Assembly: GCA_037783545.1 (NCBI GenBank)
Contig: JBBELK010001478.1
Location: forward strand, 62,001-126,000
Length of the DNA: 64,000 nt
DNA from: Henricia sp. BOLD:AAB3569
Lineage: Eukaryota; Echinodermata; Asteroidea; Spinulosida; Echinasteridae
Reading direction: 5' to 3'
This document shows, one piece after another, positions 12,985-26,304 of this stretch (within the stretch, counting starts at the first letter, position 1; each line of letters opens with the position of its first letter). The notes under the pieces were generated by a model. The model was given only the letters and a program-made list of their open reading frames with translations, made no database searches and was not told the origin of the DNA. A program made the position numbers and the translations under genes.

Positions 12985-14462
12985 ATGCAAAATTTGAAGT
13001 TCGTCGGAATATTTTTTGACCTCCAAATTTGCCGACGTTTGGACCACACTTTGACCAAAATCCCGTCCCAAACTGGGCCGCGTCAACGACAGTCCGAAGG
13101 ACTGAGCATGCGCACGAGTCAGGAATACACCAAAGAGGTGTGTACAGACTGCCACAGGTTGCGGGAGCATCCAGGAAGCGCCAACCCCTTTTTTGTCTAA
13201 ACTCTGAAATTTCTCTGCCATTTCCCGGCGAAAGTCTGTCAATGTTTTAGGACAAGTGCGCAATATAGAGTGTTTGGAGCATGCAAAATTTGAAGTTCGT
13301 CGGAATATTTTTTGACCTCCAAATTTGCCGACGTTTGGACCACACTTTGACCAAAATCCCGTCCCAAACTGGGCCGCGTCAACGACAGTCCGAAGGACTG
13401 AGCATGCGCACGAGTCAGGAATACACCAAAGAGGTGTGTACAGACAGCCACAGGTTGCGGGAGCATCCAGGAAGCGCCAACCCCTTTTTTTTCTAAACTC
13501 TGAAATTTCTCTGTCATTTACCGGCGAAAGTCTGTCATTTTTTTAGGACAAGTGAGCAATATAGAGTGTTTGGAGCATGCAAAATTTGAAGTTCGTCGGA
13601 ATATTTTTTGACATCCAAATTTGCCGACGTTTGGACCACACTTTGACCAAAATCCCGTCCCAAACTGGGCCGTGTCAACGACAGTCCGAAGGACTGAGCA
13701 TGCGCACGAGTCAGGAATACACCAAAGAGGTTTGTACAGACAGCCACAGGTTGCGGGAGCATCCAGGAAGCGCCAACCCCTTTTTTTCTAAACTCTGAAA
13801 TTTCTCTGCTATTTCCCGGCGAAAGTCTGTCAATTTGTTAGGACAAGTGCGCAATATAGAGTGTTTGGAGTATGCAAAATTTGAAGTTCGTCGGAATATT
13901 TTTTGACCTCCAAATTTGCCGACGTTTGGACCACACTTTGACCAAAATCCCGTCCCAAACTGGGCCGCGTCAACGACAGTCCGAAGGACTGAGCATGCGC
14001 ACGAGTCAGGAATACACCAAAGAGGTGTGTACAGACAGCCACAGGTTGCGGGAGCATCCAGGTAGCGCCAACCCCTTTTTTTTCTAAACTCTGAAATTTC
14101 TCTGCAATTTCCCGGCGAAAGTCTGTCAATTTTTTAGGACAAGTGCGCAATATAGAGTGTTTGGAGCATGCAAAATTTGAAGTTCGTCGGAATATTTTTT
14201 GACCTCCAAATTTGCCGACGTTTGGACCACACTTTGACCAAAATCCCGTCCCAAACTGGGCCGCGTCAACGACAGTCCGGAGGACTGAGCATGCGCACGA
14301 GTCAGGAATACACCAAACAGGTGTGTACAGACAGCCACAGGTTGCGGGAGCATCCAGGAAGCGCCAACCCCTTTTTTTCTAAACTCTGAAATTTCTCTGC
14401 CATTTCCCGGCGAAAGTCTGTCAATTTTTTAGGACAAGTGCGCAATATAGAGTGTTTGGAGC
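12985..14462. repeat. Left HOR, shortened copy A5 (5 monomers)
   Basis: Starts: 12985, 13281, 13577, 13872, 14168. It begins with ACTGCCAC/TCAATGTTTT and TGTCATTTACC as in A4. Unit 13577 (GACATCC, GAGGTTTG, 7-T run, next anchor GAGTATGC) stands in for the five units 10322-11507, so four monomers are missing. CCAGGTAG (13872) and CGGAGG/CAAACAGG (14168) follow. The next unit, 14463, keeps the TATTTTTGACC deletion of the A series but starts block B. Confidence 0.88.
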
Positions 14463-17400
14463 ATGCAAAATTTGAAGTTCGTCGGAATATTTTTGACCTC
14501 CAAATTTGCCGACGTTTGGACCACACTTTGACCAAAATCCCGTCCCAAACTGGGCCGCGTCAACGACAGTTCGAAGGACTGAGCATGCGCACGAGTCAGG
14601 AATACACCAAAGAGGTGTGTACAGACAGCCACAGGTTGCGGGAGCATCCAGGAAGCGCCAACCCCTTTTTTTTCTAAACTCTGAAATTTCTCTGCCATTT
14701 CCCGGCGAAAGTCTGTCATTTTTTTAGGACAAGTGCGCAATATAGAGTGTTTGGAGCATGCAAAATTTGAAGTTCGTCGGAATATTTTTTGACCTCCAAA
14801 TTTGCCGACGTTTGGACCACACTTTGACCAAAATCCCGTCCCAAACTGGGCCGCGTCAACGACAGTCCGAAGGACTGAGCATGCGCACGAGTCAGGAATA
14901 CACCAAAGAGGTGTGTACAGACAGCCACAGGTTGCGGGAGCATCCAGGAAGCGCCAACCCCTTTTTTTTCTAAACTCTGAAATTTCTCTGCCATTTCCCG
15001 GCGAAAGTCTGTCATTTTTTTAGGACAAGTGCGCAATATAGAGTGTTTGGAGCATGCAAAATTTGAAGTTCGTCGGAATATTTTTTGACCTCCAAATTTG
15101 CCGACGTTTGGACCACACTTTGACCAAAATCCCGTCCCAAACTGGGCCGCGTCAACAACAGTCCGAAGGACTGAGCATGCGCACGAGTCAGGAATACACC
15201 AAAGAGGTGTGTACAGACAGCCACAGGTTGCGGGAGCATCCAGGAAGCGCCAACCCCTTTTTTTTCTAAACTCTGAAATTTCTCTGCCATTTCCCGGCGA
15301 AAGTCTGTCAATTTTTTAGGACAAGTACGCAATATAGAGTGTTTGGAGCATGCAAAATTTGAAGTTCGTCGGAATATTTGTTGACCTCCAAATTTGCCGA
15401 CGTTTGGACCACACTTTGACCAAAATCCCGTCCCAAACTGGGCCGCGTCAACGACAGTCCGAAGGACTGAGCATACGCACGAGTCAGGAATACACCAAAG
15501 AGGTGTGTACAGACAGCCACAGGTTGCGGGAGCATCCAGGAAGCGCCAACCCCTTTTTTGTCTAAACTCTGAAATTTCTCTGCCATTTCCCGGGGAAATT
15601 CTGTCAATTTTTTTGGACAAGTGCGCAATATAGAGTGTTTGGAGCATGCAAAATTTGAAGTTCGTCGGAATATTTTTTGACCTTCAAATTTGCCGACGTT
15701 TGGACCACACTTTGACCAAAATCCCGTCCCAAACTGGGCCGTGTCAACGACAGTCCGAAGGACTGAGCATGCGCACGAGTCAGGAATACACCAAAGAGGT
15801 GTGTACAGACAGCCACAGGTTGCGGGAGCATCCAGGAAGCGCCAACCCCTTTTTTTTCTAAACTCTAAAATTTCTCTGCCATTTCCCGGCGAAAGTCTGT
15901 CAATTTTTTAGGACAAGTGCGCAATATAGAGTGTTTGGAGCATGCAAAATTTGAAGTTCGTCGGAATATTTTTTGACCTCCAAATTTGCCGACGTTTGGA
16001 CCACACTTTGACCAAAATCCCGTCCCAAACTGGGCCGTGTCAACGACAGTCCGAAGGACTGAGCATGCGCACGAGTCAGGAATACACCAAAGAGGTGTGT
16101 ACAGACAGCCACAGGTTGCGGGAGCATCCAGGAAGCGCCAACCCCTTTTTTTTCTAAACTCTGAAATTTCTCTGCCATTTCCCGGCGAAAGTCTGTCAAT
16201 TTTTTAGGACAAGTGCGCAATATAGAGTGTTTGGAGCATGCAAAATTTGAAGTTCGTCGGAATATTTTTTGACCTCCAAATTTGCCGACGTTTGGACCAC
16301 ACTTTGACCAAAATCCCGTCCCAAACTGGGCCGCGTCAACGACAGTCCGAAGGACTGAGCATGCGCACGAGTCAGGAATACACCGAAGAGGTGTGTACAG
16401 ACAGCCACAGGTTGCGGGAGCATCCAGGAAGCGCCAACCCCTTTTTTTTCTAAACTCTGAAATTTCTCTGCCATTTCCTGGCGAAAGTCTGTCAATTTTT
16501 TAGGACAAGTGCGCAATATAGAGTGTTTGGAGCATGCAAAATTTGAAGTTCGTCGGAATATTTTTTGACCTCCAAATTTGCCGACGTTTGGACCACACTT
16601 TGACCAAAATCCCGTCCCAAACTGGGCCGCGTCAACGACAGTCCGAAGGACTGAGCATGCGCACGAGTCAGGAATACACCAAAGAGGTGTGTACAGACAG
16701 CCACAGGTTGCGGGAGCATCCAGGAAGCGCCAACCCCTTTTTTTTCTAAACTCTGAAATTTCTCTGCCATTTCCCGGCGAAAGTCTGTCATTTTTTTAGG
16801 ACAAGTGCGCAATATAGAGTGTTTGGAGCATGCAAAATTTGAAGTTCTTCGGAATATCTTTTGACCTCCAAATTTGCCGACGTTTGGACCACACTTTGAC
16901 CAAAATCCCGTCCCAAACTGGGCCGCGTCAACGACAGTCCGAAGGACTGAGCATGCGCACGAGTCAGGAATACACCAAAGAGGTGTGTACAGACAGCCAC
17001 AGGTTGCGGGAGCATCCAGGAAGCGCCAACCCCTTTTTTTTCTAAACTCTGAAATTTCTCTGCCATTTCCCGGCGAAAGTCTGTCAATTTTGTAGGACAA
17101 GTGCGCAATATAGAGTGTTTGGAGCATGCAAAATTTGAAGTTCGTCGGAATATTTTTTGACCTCCAAATTTGCCGACGTTTGGACCACACTTTGACTAAA
17201 ATCCCGTCCCAAACTGGGCCGTGTCAACGACAGTCCGAAGGACTGAGCATGCGCACGAGTCAGGAATACACCAAAGAGGTGTGTACAGACAGCCACAGGT
17301 TGCGGGAGCATCCAGGAAGCGCCAACCCCTTTTTTTTTCTAAACTCTGAAATTTCTCTGCCATTTCCCGGCGAAAGTCTGTCATTTTGTTAGGACAAGTG

Positions 17401-19202
17401 CGCAATATAGAGTGTTTGGAGCATGCAAAATGTGAAGTTCGTCGGAATATTTTTTGACCTCCAAATTTGCCGACGTTTCGACCACACTTTGACCAAAATC
17501 CCGTCCCAAACTGGGCCGTGTCAACGACAGTCCGAAGGACTGAGCATGCGCACGAGTCAGGAATACACAAAAGAGGTGTGTACAGACAGCCACAGGTTGC
17601 GGGAGCATCCAGGAAGCGCCAACCCCTTTTTTTCTAAACTCTGAAATTTCTCTGCCATTTCCCGGCGAAAGTCTGTCATTTTTTTAGGACAAGTGCGCAA
17701 TATAGAGTGTTTGGAGCATGCAAAATTTGAAGTTTGTCGGAATATTTTTTGACCTCCAAATTTGCCGACGTTTGGACCACACTTTGACCAAAATCCCGTC
17801 CCAAACTGGGCCGTGTCAACGACAGTCCGAAGGACTGAGCATGCGCACGAGTCAGGAATACACCAAAGAGGTGTGTACAGACAGCTACAGGTTGCGGGAG
17901 CATCCAGGAAGCGCCAACCCCTTTTTTTTCTAAACTCTGAAATTTCTCTGCCATTTCCCGGCGAAAGTCTGTCAATTTTTTAGGACAAGTGCGCAATATA
18001 GAGTGTTTGGAGCATGCAAAATGTGAAGTTCGTCGGAATATTTTTTGACCTCCAAATTTGCCGACGTTTGGACCACACTTTGACCAAAATCCCGTCCCAA
18101 ACTGGGGCGTGTCAACGACAGTCCGAAGGACTGAGCATGCGCACGAGTCAGGAATACACCAAAGAGGTGTGTACAGACAGCCACAGGTTGCGGGAGCATC
18201 CAGGAAGCGCCAACCCCTTTTTTTTCTAAACTCTGAAATTTCTCTGCCATTTCCCAGCGAAAGTCTGTCAATTTGTTAGGACAAGTGCGCAATATAGAGT
18301 GTTTGGAGCATGCAAAATTTGAAGTTCGTCGGAATATTTTTTGACCTCCAAATTTGCCGACGTTTGGACCACACTTTGACCAAAATCCCGTCCCAAACTG
18401 GGCCGTGTCAACGACAGTCCGAAGGACTGAGCATGCGCACGAGTCAGGAATACACCAAAGAGGTGTGTACAGACAGCCACAGGTTGCGGGAGCATCCAGG
18501 AAGCGCCAACCCCTTTTTTCTTCTTCTAAACTCTGAAATTTCTCTGCCATTTCCCGGCGAAAGTCTGTCAATTCTTTAGGACAAGTGCGCAATATAGAGT
18601 GTTTGGAGCATGCAAAATTTGAAGTTCGTCGGAATATTTTTTGACCTCCAAATTTGCCGACGTTTGGACCACACTTTGACCAAAATCCCGTCCCAAACTG
18701 GGCCGTGTCAACGACAGTCCGAAGGACTGAGCATGCGCACGAGTCAGGAATACACCAAAGAGGTGTGTACAGACAGCCACAGGTTGCGGGAGCATCCAGG
18801 AAGCGCCAACCCCCTTTTTTTTTCTAAACTCTGAAATTTCTCTGCCATTTCCCGGCGAAAGTCTGTCAATTTTTTAGGACAAGTGCGCAATATACAGTGT
18901 TTGGAGCATGCAAAATTTGAAGTTCGTCGGAATATTTTTTGACCTCCAAATTTGCCGACGTTTGGACCACACTTTGACCAAAATCCCGTCCCAAACTGGG
19001 CCGTGTCAACGACAGTCCGAAGGACTGAGCATGCGCACGAGTCAGGAATACACCAAAGAGGTGTGTACAGACAGCCACAGGTTGCGGGAGCATCCAGGAA
19101 GCGCCAACCCCTTTTTTTCTAAACTCTGAAATTTCTCTGCCATTTCCCGGCGAAAGTCTGTCAATTTTTTAGGACAAGTGCGCAATATAGAGTGTTTGGA
19201 GC
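14463..19202. repeat. Block B, copy B1 (16 monomers)
   Basis: Starts: 14463, 14758, 15054, 15350, 15646, 15942, 16238, 16534, 16830, 17126, 17423, 17718, 18014, 18310, 18610, 18908. Markers: TATTTTTGACC + GTTCGAAGG; CATTTTTTT; CAACAACAG; CATACGCAC + GGGGAAATTC; GACCTTC + CTCTAAAATTT; CACCGAAGAGG + TTCCTGGCG (16238). The first eight units match B2. The last seven (17126-19202) are all GTGTC type and have no counterpart in B2. AATGTGAAG occurs twice, two units apart (17423, 18014). Confidence 0.85.
18310..18609. repeat. Longest monomer (300 bp)
   Basis: The T-run reads TTTTTTCTTCTTCTAAAC: the CTT at its end is expanded, adding 4 bp. It is the only CTT expansion I found. The next unit (18610) is 298 bp, with five Cs and a 9-T run. 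Confidence 0.85.
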
Positions 19203-21864
19203 ATGCAAAATTTGAAGTTCGTCGGAATATTTTTGACCTCCAAATTTGCCGACGTTTGGACCACACTTTGACCAAAATCCCGTCCCAAACTGGGCCGCGT
19301 CAACGACAGTTCGAAGGACTGAGCATGCGCACGAGTCAGGAATACACCAAAGAGGTGTGTACAGACAGCCACAGGTTGCGGGAGCATCCAGGAAGCGCCA
19401 ACCCCTTTTTTTTCTAAACTCTGAAATTTCTCTGCCATTTCCCGGCGAAAGTCTGTCATTTTTTTAGGACAAGTGCGCAATATAGAGTGTTTGGAGCATG
19501 CAAAATTTGAAGTTCGTCGGAATATTTTTTGACCTCCAAATTTGCCGACGTTTGGACCACACTTTGACCAAAATCCCGTCCTAAACTGGGCCGCGTCAAC
19601 GACAGTCCGAAGGACTGAGCATACGCACGAGTCAGGAATACACCAAAGAGGTGTGTACAGACAGCCACAGGTTGCGGGAGCATCCAGGAAGCGCCAACCC
19701 CTTTTTTGTCTAAACTCTGAAATTTCTCTGCCATTTCCCGGGGAAATTCTGTCAATTTTTTTGGACAAGTGCGCAATATAGAGTGTTTGGAGCATGCAAA
19801 ATTTGAAGTTCGTCGGAATATTTTTTGACCTTCAAATTTGCCGACGTTTGGACCACACTTTGACCAAAATCCCGTCCCAAACTGGGCCGTGTCAACGACA
19901 GTCCGAAGGACTGAGCATGCGCACGAGTCAGGAATACACCAAAGAGGTGTGTACAGACAGCCACAGGTTGCGGGAGCATCCAGGAAGCGCCAACCCCTTT
20001 TTTTTCTAAACTCTAAAATTTCTCTGCCATTTCCCGGCGAAAGTCTGTCAATTTTTTATGACAAGTGCGCAATATAGAGTGTTTGGAGCATGCAAAATTT
20101 GAAGTTCGTCGGAATATTTTTTGACCTCCAAATTTGCCGACGTTTGGACCACACTTTGACCAAAATCCCGTCCCAAACTGGGCCGTGTCAACGACAGTCC
20201 GAAGGACTGAGCATGCGCACGAGTCAGGAATACACCAAAGAGGTGTGTACAGACAGCCACAGGTTGCGGGAGCATCCAGGAAGCGCCAACCCCTTTTTTT
20301 TCTAAACTCTGAAATTTCTCTGCCATTTCCCGGCGAAAGTCTGTCAATTTTTTAGGACAAGTGCGCAATATAGAGTGTTTGGAGCATGCAAAATTTGAAG
20401 TTCGTCGGAATATTTTTTGACCTCCAAATTTGCCGACGTTTGGACCACACTTTGACCAAAATCCCGTCCCAAACTGGGCCGCGTCAACGACAGTCCGAAG
20501 GACTGAGCATGCGCACGAGTCAGTAATACACCGAAGAGGTGTGTACAGACAGCCACAGGTTGCGGGAGCATCCAGGAAGCGCCAACCCCTTTTTTTTCTA
20601 AACTCTGAAATTTCTCTGCCATTTCCTGGCGAAAGTCTGTCAATTTTTTAGGACAAGTGCGCAATATAGAGTGTTTGGAGCATGCAAAATTTGAAGTTCG
20701 TCGGAATATTTTTTGACCTCCAAATTTGCCGACGTTTGGACCACACTTTGACCAAAATCCCGTCCCAAACTGGGCCGCGTCAACGACAGTCCGAAAGACT
20801 GAGCATGCGCACGAGTCAGGAATACACCAAAGAGGTGTGTACAGACAGCCACAGGTTGCGGGAGCATCCAGGAAGCGCCAACCCCTTTTTTTTCTAAACT
20901 CTGAAATTTCTCTGCCATTTCCCGGCGAAAGTCTGTCATTTTTTTAGGACAAGTGCGCAATATAGAGTGTTTGGAGCATGCAAAATTTGAAGTTCGTCGG
21001 AATATTTTTTGACCTCCAAATTTGCCGACGTTTGGACCACACTTTGACCAAAATCCCGTCCCAAACTGGGCCGCGTCAACGACAGTCCGAAGGACTGAGC
21101 ATGCGCACGAGTCAGGAATACACCAAAGAGGTGTGTACAGACAGCCACAGGTTGCGGGAGCATCCAGGAAGCGCCAACCCCTTTTTTTTCTAAACTCTGA
21201 AATTTCTCTGCCATTTCCCGGCGAAAGTCTGTCATTTTTTTAGGACAAGTGCGCAATATAGAGTGTTTGGAGCATGCAAAATTTGAAGTTCGTCGGAATA
21301 TTTTTTGACCTCCAAATTTGCCGACGTTTGGACCACACTTTGACCAAAATCCCGTCCCAAACTGGGCCGCGTCAACGACAGTCCGAAGGACTGAGCATGC
21401 GCACGAGTCAGGAATACACCAAAGAGGTGTGTACAGACAGCCACAGGTTCCGGGAGCATCCAGGAAGCGCCAACCCCTTTTTTTTCTAAACTCTGAAATT
21501 TCTCTGCCATTTCCCGGCGAAAGTCTGTCAATTTTTTAGGACAAGTACGCAATATAGAGTGTTTGGAGCAGGCAAAATTTGAAGTTCGTCGGAATATTTT
21601 TTGACCTCCAAATTTGCCGACGTTTGGACCACACTTTGACCAAAATCCCGTCCCAAACTGGGCCGTGTCAACGACAGTCCGAAGGACTGAGCATGCGCAA
21701 GAGTCAGGAATACACCAAAGAGGTGTGTACAGACAGCCACAGGTTGCGGGAGCATCCAGGAAGCGCCAACCCCTTTTTTTCTAAACTCTGAAATTTCTCT
21801 GCCATTTCCCGGCGAAAGTCTGTCAATTTTTTAGGACAAGTGCGCAATATAGAGTGTTTGGAGC
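19203..21864. repeat. Block B, copy B2 (9 monomers)
   Basis: Starts: 19203, 19498, 19794, 20090, 20386, 20682, 20978, 21274, 21570. Unit 19203 matches 14463 (GTTCGAAGG). Unit 19498 begins like 14758 and ends like 15350 (CATACGCAC, GGGGAAATTC), so two monomers of B1 are absent. 19794, 20090 and 20386 match 15646, 15942 and 16238. Unit 21570 has lost the anchor ATG (GCAGGCAAAAT) and is GTGTC type. Confidence 0.87.
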
Positions 21865-24800
21865 ATGCAAAATTTGAAGTTCGTCGGAATATTTTTTGAC
21901 CTCCAAATTTGCCGACGTTTGGACCACACTTTGACCAAAATCCCGTCCCAAACTGGGCCGCGTCAACGACAGTCCGAAGGACTGAGCATGCGCACGAGTC
22001 AGGAATACACCAAAGAGGTGTGTACAGACAGCCACAGGTTGCGGGAGCATCCAGGAAGCGCCAACCCCTTTTTTTTCTAAACTCTGAAATTTCTCTGCCA
22101 TTTCCCGGCGAAAGTCTGTCAATTTTTTAGGACAAGTGCGCAATATAGAGTGTTTGGAGCATGCAAAATTTTAAGTTCGTCGGAATATTTTTTGACCTCC
22201 AAATTTGCCGACGTTTGGACCACACTTTGACCAAAATCCCGTCCCAAACTGGGCCGCGTCAACGACAGTCCGAAGGACTGAGCATGCGCACGAGTCAGGA
22301 ATACACCAAAGAGGTGTGTACAGACAGCCACAGGTTGCGGGAGCATCCAGGAAGCGCCAACCCCTTTTTTTTCTAAACTCTGAAATTTCTCTGCCATTTC
22401 CCGGCGAAAGTCTGTCAATTTTGTAGGACAAGTGCGCAATATAGAGTGTTTGGAGCATGCAAAATTTGAAGTTCGTCGGAATATTTTTTGACCTCCAAAT
22501 TTGCCGACGTTTGGACCACACTTTGACCAAAATCCCGTCCCAAACTGGGCCGCGTCAACGACAGTCCGAAGGACTGAGCATGCCCACGAGTCAGGAATAC
22601 ACCAAAGAGGTGTGTACAGACAGCCACAGGTTGCGGGAGCATCCAGGAAGCGCCAACCCCTTTTTTTTCTAAACTCTGAAATTTCTCTGCCATTTTCCGG
22701 CGAAAGTCTGTCAATTTTTTAGGACAAGTGCGCAATATAGAGTGTTTGGAGCATGCAAAATTTGAAGTTCGTCGGAATATTGTTTGACCTCCAAATTTGC
22801 CGACGTTTGGACCACACTTTGACCAAAATCCCGTCCCAAACTGGGCCGCGTCAACGACAGTCCGAAGGACTGAGCATGCGCACGAGTCAGGAATACACCA
22901 AAGAGGTGTGTACAGACAGCCACAGGTTGCGGGAGCATCCAGGAAGCGCCAACCCCTTTTTTTTCTAAACTCTGAAATTTCTCTGCCATTTCCCGGCGAA
23001 AGTCTGTCAATTTTTTAGGACAAGTGCGCAATATAGAGTGTTTGGAGCATGCAAAATTTGAAGTTCGTCGGAATATTTTTTGACCTCCAAATTTGCCGAC
23101 GTTTGGACCACACTTTGACCAAAATCCCGTCCCAAACTGGGCCGCGTCAACGACAGTCCGAAGGACTGAGCATGCGCACGAGTCAGGAATACACCAAAGA
23201 GGTGTGTACAGACAGCCACAGGTTGCGGGAGCATCCATGAAGCGCCAACCCCTTTTTTTTCTAAACTCTGAAATTTCTCTGCCATTTCCCGGCGAAAGTC
23301 TGTCAATTTTTTAGGACAAGTGCGCAATATAGAGTGTTTGGAGCATGCAAAATTTGAAGTTCGTCGGAATATTTTTTGACCTCCAAATTTGCCGACGTTT
23401 GGACCACACTTTGACCAAAATCCCGTCCCAAACTGGGCCGCGTCAACGACAGTCCGAAGGACTGAGCATGCGCACGAGTCAGGAATACACCAAAGAGGTG
23501 TGTACAGACAGCCACAGGTTGCGGGAGCATCCAGGAAGCGCCAACCCCTTTTTTTTCTAAACTCTGAAATTTCTCTGCCATTTCCCGGCGAAAGTCTGTC
23601 AATTTTTTAGGACAAGTGCGCAATATAGAGTGTTTGGAGCATGCAAAATTTGAAGTTCGTCGGAATATTTTTTGACCTCCAAATTTGCCGACGTTTGGAC
23701 CACACTTTGACCAAAATCCCGTCCCAAACTGGGCCGCGTCAACGACAGTCCGAAGGACTGAGCATGCCCACGAGTCAGGAATACACCAAAGAGGTGTGTA
23801 CAGACAGCCACAGGTTGCGGGAGCATCCAGGAAGCGCCAACCCCTTTTTTTTCTAAACTCTGAAATTTCTGTGCCATTTCCCGGCGAAAGTCTGTCAATT
23901 TTTTAGGACAAGTGCGCAATATAGAGTGTTTGGAGCATGCAAAATTTGAAGTTCGTCGGAATATTTTTTGACCTCCAAATTTGCCGACGTTTGGACCACA
24001 CTTTGACCAAAATCCCGTCCCAAACTGGGCCGCGTCAACGACAGTCCGAAGGACTGAGCATGCGCACGAGTCAGGAATACACCAAAGAGGTGTGTACAGA
24101 CAGCCACAGGTTGCGGGAGCATCCAGGAAGCGCCAACCCCTTTTTTTTCTAAACTCTGAAATTTCTCTGCCATTTCCCGGCGAAAGTCTGTCAATTTTTT
24201 AGGACAAGTGCGCAATATAGAGTGTTTGGAGCATGCAAAATTTGAAGTTCGTCGGAATATTTTTTGACCTCCAAATTTGCCGACGTTTGGACCACACTTT
24301 GACCAAAATCCCGTCCCAAACTGGGCCGCGTCAACGACAGTCCGAAGGACTGAGCATGCGCACGAGTCAGGAATACACCAAAGAGGTGTGTACAGACAGC
24401 CACAGGTTGCGGGAGCATCCAGGAAGCGCCAACCCCTTTTTTTCTAAACTCTGAAATTTCTCTGCCATTTCCCGGCGAAAATCTGTCAATTTTTTAGGAC
24501 AAGTGCGCAATATAGAGTGTTTGGAGCATGCAAAATTTGAAGTTCGTCGGAATATTTTTTGACCTCCAAATTTGCCGACGTTTGGACCACACTTTGACCA
24601 AAATCCCGTCCCAAACTGGGCCGCGTCAACGACAGTCCGAAGGACTGAGCATGCGCACGAGTCAGGAATACACCAAAGAGGTGTGTACAGACAGCCACAG
24701 GTTGCGGGAGCATCCAGGAAGCGCCAACCCCTTTTTTTTCTAAACTCTGAAATTTCTCTGCCATTTCCCGGCGAAAGTCTGTCAATTTTTTAGGACAAGT

Positions 24801-25711
24801 GCGCAATATAGAGTGTTTGGAGCATGCAAAATTTGAAGTTCGTCGGAATATTTTTTGACCTCCAAATTTGCCGACGTTTGGACCACACTTTGACCAAAAT
24901 CCCGTCCCAAACTGGGCCGCGTCAACGACAGTCCGAAGGACTGAGCATGCCCACGAGTCAGGAATACACCAAAGAGGTGTGTACAGACAGCCACAGGTTG
25001 CGGGAGCATCCAGGAAGCGCCAACCCCTTTTTTTTCTAAACTCTGAAATTTCTCTGCCATTTCCCGGCGAAAGTCTGTCAATTTTTTAGGACAAGTGCGC
25101 AATATAGAGTGTTTGGAGCATGCAAAATTTGAAGTTCGTCGGAATATTTTTTGACCTCCAAATTTGCCGACGTTTGGACCACACTTTGACCAAAATCCCG
25201 TCCCAAACTGGGCCGCGTCAACGACAGTCCGAAGGACTGAGCATGCGCACGAGTCAGGAATACACCAAAGAGGTGTGTACAGACAGCCACAGGTTGCGGG
25301 AGCATCCAGGAAGCGCCAACCCCTTTTTTTTCTAAACTCTGAAATTTCTCTGCCATTTCCCGGCGAAAGTCTGTCAATTTTTTAGGACAAGTGCGCAATA
25401 TAGAGTGTTTGGAGCATGCAAAATTTGAAGTTCGTCGGAATATTTGTTTACCTCCAAATTTGCCGACGTTTGGACCACACTTTGACCAAAATCCCGTCCC
25501 AAACTGGGCCGCGTCAACGACAGTCCGAAGGACTGAGCATGCGCACGAGTCAGGAATACACCAAAGAGGTGTGTACAGACAGCCACAGGTTGCGGGAGCA
25601 TCCAGGAAGCGCCAACCCCTTTTTTTTCTAAACTCTGAAATTTCTCTGCCATTTCCCGGCGAAAGTCTGTCAATTTTGTAGGACAAGTGCGCAATATAGA
25701 GTGTTTGGAGC
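21865..25711. repeat. Uniform GCGTC block with 4-monomer period
   Basis: Starts: 21865, 22161, 22457, 22753, 23049, 23345, 23641, 23937, 24233, 24528, 24824, 25120, 25416. Every unit is GCGTC type. CATGCCCACGAG in place of CATGCGCACGAG recurs in 22457, 23641 and 24824, at 1184 and 1183 bp, marking three copies of a 4-mer. Other changes are private (CATCCATGAAG at about 23235, CTGTGCCATT at about 23870, TTGTTTACC at about 25445). Confidence 0.85.
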
Positions 25712-26304
25712 ATGCAAAATTTGAAGTTCGTCGGAATATTGTTTGACCTCCAAATTTGCCGACGTTTGGACCACACTTTGACCAAAATCCCGTCCCAAAC
25801 TGGGCCGCGTCAACGACATTCCGAAGGACTGAGCATGCGCACGAGTCAGGAATACACCAAAGATGTGTGTACAGACAGCCAGAGGTTGCGGGAGCATCCA
25901 GGAAGCGCCAACCCCTTTTTTTTCTAAACTCTGAAATTTCTCTGCCATTTCCCGGCGAAAGTCTGTCAATTTTTGTAGGACAAGTGCGCAATATAGAGTG
26001 TTAGGAGCATGCAACATTTGAAGTTCGTCGGAATATTTTTTGACCTCCAAATTTGCCGACGTTTGGACCACACTTTGACCAAAATCCCGTCCCAAACTGG
26101 GCCGTGTCAACGACAGTCCGAAGGACTGAGCATGCGCACGAGTCAGGAATACACCAAAGAGGTGTGTACAGACAGCCACAGGTTGCGGGAGCATCCAGGA
26201 AGCGCCAACCCCTTTGTTTTCTAAACTCTGAAATTTCTCTGCCATTTCCAGGCGAAAGTCTGTCAATTTTTTAGGACAAGTGCGCAATATAGAGTGTTTG
26301 GAGC
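25712..26304. repeat. Block C, first copy (2 marked monomers)
   Basis: Starts: 25712 (297 bp) and 26009. Markers: GATGTGTG and CAGCCAGAGG in the first; GTTAGGAGCATGCAACATTTG-like start, TTTGTTTTC and TTCCAGGCG in the second. The same pair recurs at 29557/29854 (13 monomers on) and at 44640/44937 (51 monomers beyond that). Confidence 0.88.

Noticed and set aside
14560..14580. tRNA-type B box (GTTCGAA) suggesting a SINE origin
   Set aside because: GTTCGAA occurs only in a few variant units (about 14570, 19310, 42972). The consensus has GTCCGAA, no A box was found at suitable distance, and there is no tRNA-like fold.
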